Assembly (NCBI GenBank): GCA_034435435.1
Contig: DAOTXN010000090.1
Location: 1-15,002 of the forward strand
Reading direction: 5' to 3'
From: DAOTXN01 sp034435435
GTDB lineage: Bacteria; Chloroflexota; Anaerolineae; S140-20
DNA length: 15,002 bases
Shown here: one piece after another, positions 13,161 through 15,002 of the stretch
How the letters are laid out: every line of letters starts with the position of its first letter
How positions within the stretch are numbered: the first letter of the stretch is position 1
Notes under the pieces: generated by a model
What the model was told of the DNA's origin: nothing
Database searches by the model: none
Seen by the model: the letters and a program-made list of their open reading frames with translations, nothing else
Translations under genes and position numbers: made by a program

Positions 13161-13886
13161 TTATTCCCACAGATCGGGAAATTCGTCTTGAAAAACATTG
13201 TGTGGGTGGACGCGCCGGCGTGGAGGGCCGGGACGCCGGCCGGCTGCAAAGAGGTAGATCAGCGCGGCGCCGGCCACAAAGCCACCGATGTGGGCAAAGT
13301 AGGCCACTCCACCCATGCCGGGGACGCTCAGAGCGGCCAGCCCGTTGAAAAACTGCAAGATGAACCAAAAGCCTAGCACAATGATGGCAGGGATTTCGAC
13401 AAAGCGAACGAAATAGAATACAAACACCATTGACAGAACTCGCGCCTGGGGAAACAGCACCAGGTAAGCGCCGAGCACCCCGGCGATGGCTCCGCTGGCG
13501 CCGAGTGTAGGAATACGTGAATTTGGATTGGATAAAACCTGAGCCAGACCGGCCAAAATGCCGCAAACCAGGTAGAACACCGTAAAGCGAACCGGTCCCA
13601 GCCGGTCTTCGACGTTGTTGCCAAAGATCCACAGGTAGAGCATATTACTCAACAGATGCATCCAGCCGCCATGTAGGAACATAGACGTGATCAAATCACC
13701 GGCGACAGCCGGTCCGAAACTGTGTGTGACCTGCGCCGGGATCATCCCTGCCGATTGAAAAAGCCGACCCAGCGCAGGGCCGCTGAGACTCAATTCGTAG
13801 AAAAATACGAGCGCGTTGGCCGCAATGAACGAAACCGTGACGATGGGGAAGCGGCGTGTGGGGTTGCTGTCGCGTAATGGGATCAT
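13161..13886 (-). CDS. Rhomboid-family intramembrane serine protease
   Basis: A 241-residue polytopic membrane protein. Rhomboids cleave transmembrane helices of other proteins inside the lipid bilayer with a Ser-His dyad. The catalytic Ser131 lies in GASGAIAG (129-136), and His199 in AHIGG (198-202). The upstream FLHGGWMHLLSNM segment (70-82) supplies the oxyanion His/Asn. About six hydrophobic helices are visible between residues 14 and 214, followed by a basic, Pro-rich cytoplasmic tail. The longer frame to 14336 is not used: the ATG at 13886 matches the family N-terminus, has AGAGG nearby, and overlaps the TGA of the M28-like gene as ATGA. The two are thus coupled. The substrate is unknown. 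Confidence 0.93.
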   Translation of the reverse strand: MIPLRDSNPTRRFPIVTVSFIAANALVFFYELSLSGPALGRLFQSAGMIPAQVTHSFGPAVAGDLITSMFLHGGWMHLLSNMLYLWIFGNNVEDRLGPVRFTVFYLVCGILAGLAQVLSNPNSRIPTLGASGAIAGVLGAYLVLFPQARVLSMVFVFYFVRFVEIPAIIVLGFWFILQFFNGLAALSVPGMGGVAYFAHIGGFVAGAALIYLFAAGRRPGPPRRRVHPHNVFQDEFPDLWE

Positions 13887-14974
13887 CGCACCTCTTTCTC
13901 CGGGTTGCCGTCGATGTCCTGCAAAAGCGCCCACGCAAAGGAATGGGCTTGGGCCAACGCCTGGCGGTCGATGTTCTCGACCGTGTCGTCCGCTCGGCGC
14001 CGCCCGAGTGCGACACCCTCGTCGCGCGGCCACACGTTGATGGTGATGCCTTTGAACCCGCTCCGGGTGAGGATGCCCATTTCTGTCGCTCCGCCCCGAT
14101 GTTGCCCAGGGTTGATGTCTTGGCCTATTGCCACGCGTTGGCCGAGTGCGCACGCGCTGGGATGGTAAGGCGTCTGGGCCAGGAATCCCTCGGCAGTCAG
14201 GTAGACCACGCGCTCGCCCGCCCCCACGCCTTCCAGGGCGATAAACGTCGCGTCGCTCAGGGTGGAGCCGTGGGTGTGAAGCAAGGCGCGCACACCGTCG
14301 CCGCCCGTCTCGCGGCATCCGGTCGCCGCCAGCCACACTTCGGTGTGGGCCAGAGGGGTGGCCGCCAGACGCCTGGCCAGGGCCAGCAGCGTACCCACGC
14401 CAGCAGCGTTGTGGTTAGCTCCCGGCCCAACTGGGCTGTGTTCGGCGTGCAGACTGATGAACAGGGCCGCAATTTGAGGAAACAGGCACACGAACGCGAT
14501 CCAGTAAAAGATCGTGTCGCCGCTGACGGCGCTCAACAAGAAAGACGCGACGCACACCGGCAGGCTGAGGAACGTAGGCAGAGCCAGACAGCCGGCCCGC
14601 CGCCGGCGGCGAGAGTTGCGCCACCAAAAGGGGCAGCGGGCGCTATCCAGGTAGCTGATGAGCGCGACGCGGCGCTCGACCGGGCCGGACGGCGCGATCA
14701 CGCCCACCACGTTCTGGCTATCTCCGCGCCACAACCAGCGACGCACCGGATGGTCGTTGAGCGTGGGATACAACTCTCGGAAAACAGTCCAGGTGGCGAG
14801 CGCATAGAGCAGCGCCGCCAGGACGCCGCCCACCGCTCCCAGCAGGAGACCCAGGAGCATGGCCCAGGCAGCTAGCGAAAAAGCCACGGCCAGCGGCAGC
14901 CAGCTCGACACCGCGCCTCGAAATGGCTCCAGCCGCACATTGGGCAAGCCGATGCGTTGTAACTCGTCGCGCAC
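13883..14974 (-). CDS. M28-like membrane protein, metal ligands apparently lost; 5' end uncertain or truncated
   Basis: A 363-residue protein with the peptidase M28 fold and hydrophobic segments: two near the N-terminus (about 24-66) and two inside the domain (about 130-175). The usual zinc ligands are altered at every place I can align. The HxD motif reads YLD (108-110), the DNASG motif reads HNAAG (188-192), and the Glu-Glu pair reads Arg221-Glu222. The NLDMVG-like Asp is Glu248, and the last HxxxDT region reads RRRADDT (325-331) without His. It is therefore probably a pseudoenzyme. The start shown is GTG at 14974. Seven in-frame codons before it comes TAG (14993-14995), yet those codons (RRAAEYV) look like the normal M28 N-terminal helix, so the gene may have been longer. 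It overlaps the rhomboid gene by ATGA. The remainder of the upstream region lies outside the window. Confidence 0.75.
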   Translation of the reverse strand: MRDELQRIGLPNVRLEPFRGAVSSWLPLAVAFSLAAWAMLLGLLLGAVGGVLAALLYALATWTVFRELYPTLNDHPVRRWLWRGDSQNVVGVIAPSGPVERRVALISYLDSARCPFWWRNSRRRRRAGCLALPTFLSLPVCVASFLLSAVSGDTIFYWIAFVCLFPQIAALFISLHAEHSPVGPGANHNAAGVGTLLALARRLAATPLAHTEVWLAATGCRETGGDGVRALLHTHGSTLSDATFIALEGVGAGERVVYLTAEGFLAQTPYHPSACALGQRVAIGQDINPGQHRGGATEMGILTRSGFKGITINVWPRDEGVALGRRRADDTVENIDRQALAQAHSFAWALLQDIDGNPEKEVR

Positions 14975-15002
14975 ATATTCGGCGGCGCGGCGCTAGGCCA
15001 CG

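Overview
This is a GC-rich bacterial window, fully packed with genes and without tRNA, rRNA, CRISPR array or insertion sequence. The gene content suggests a Chloroflexota (Anaerolineae-like) genome: a menaquinol-type bc complex with Tat-anchored Rieske protein and diheme c-type cytochromes, split GcvPA/GcvPB proteins, tandem PYROXD2-like FAD oxidoreductases, and short CAGAT- or AGGAT-rich palindromic intergenic repeats. The taxonomic assignment is inferred from style and gene content only.

Layout. (1) Positions 165-3979, minus strand: a four-gene respiratory operon, transcribed Rieske, cytochrome b (b6 plus subunit IV fusion), diheme cytochrome c, second diheme cytochrome c. It has a clear extended -10 promoter (4049-4076) and ends at a hairpin terminator (16-54). 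Together these genes make a quinol:cytochrome c oxidoreductase with up to four c hemes. (2) Positions 4117-8467, minus strand: a GcvT-family aminomethyltransferase followed by two paralogous FAD-dependent oxidoreductases, all joined by 4-nt stop/start overlaps. (3) Positions 8468-8738: a divergent control region with promoters both ways, an inverted repeat centred on the -35 box of the gcvT promoter, and a structured repeat in the leader of the opposite operon. (4) Positions 8739-12928, plus strand: divergent homologues of the two glycine decarboxylase subunits (GcvPA, GcvPB) and an ATP-NAD/AcoX-type kinase that overlaps gcvPB by 25 nt. (5) Positions 12929-13160: nested palindromic repeats between convergent genes. 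(6) Positions 13161-14974, minus strand: an M28-like membrane protein that appears to have lost its metal ligands, overlapping a rhomboid protease by ATGA.

The most promising candidate for an undescribed system is the divergent pair of operons at 4117-12928. It combines a P-protein pair, whose usual signature motifs are altered in both subunits while the PLP lysine is kept, with a GcvT-like protein, two FAD oxidoreductases and an NAD kinase-like protein. No GcvH or lipoamide dehydrogenase is present. I infer a dedicated amine or amino-acid one-carbon pathway rather than the housekeeping glycine cleavage system. This is a hypothesis from motifs and gene order.

A second theme is that short repeats repeatedly sit at or across the 3' ends of genes (4104-4131, 10131-10207, 12929-13101).
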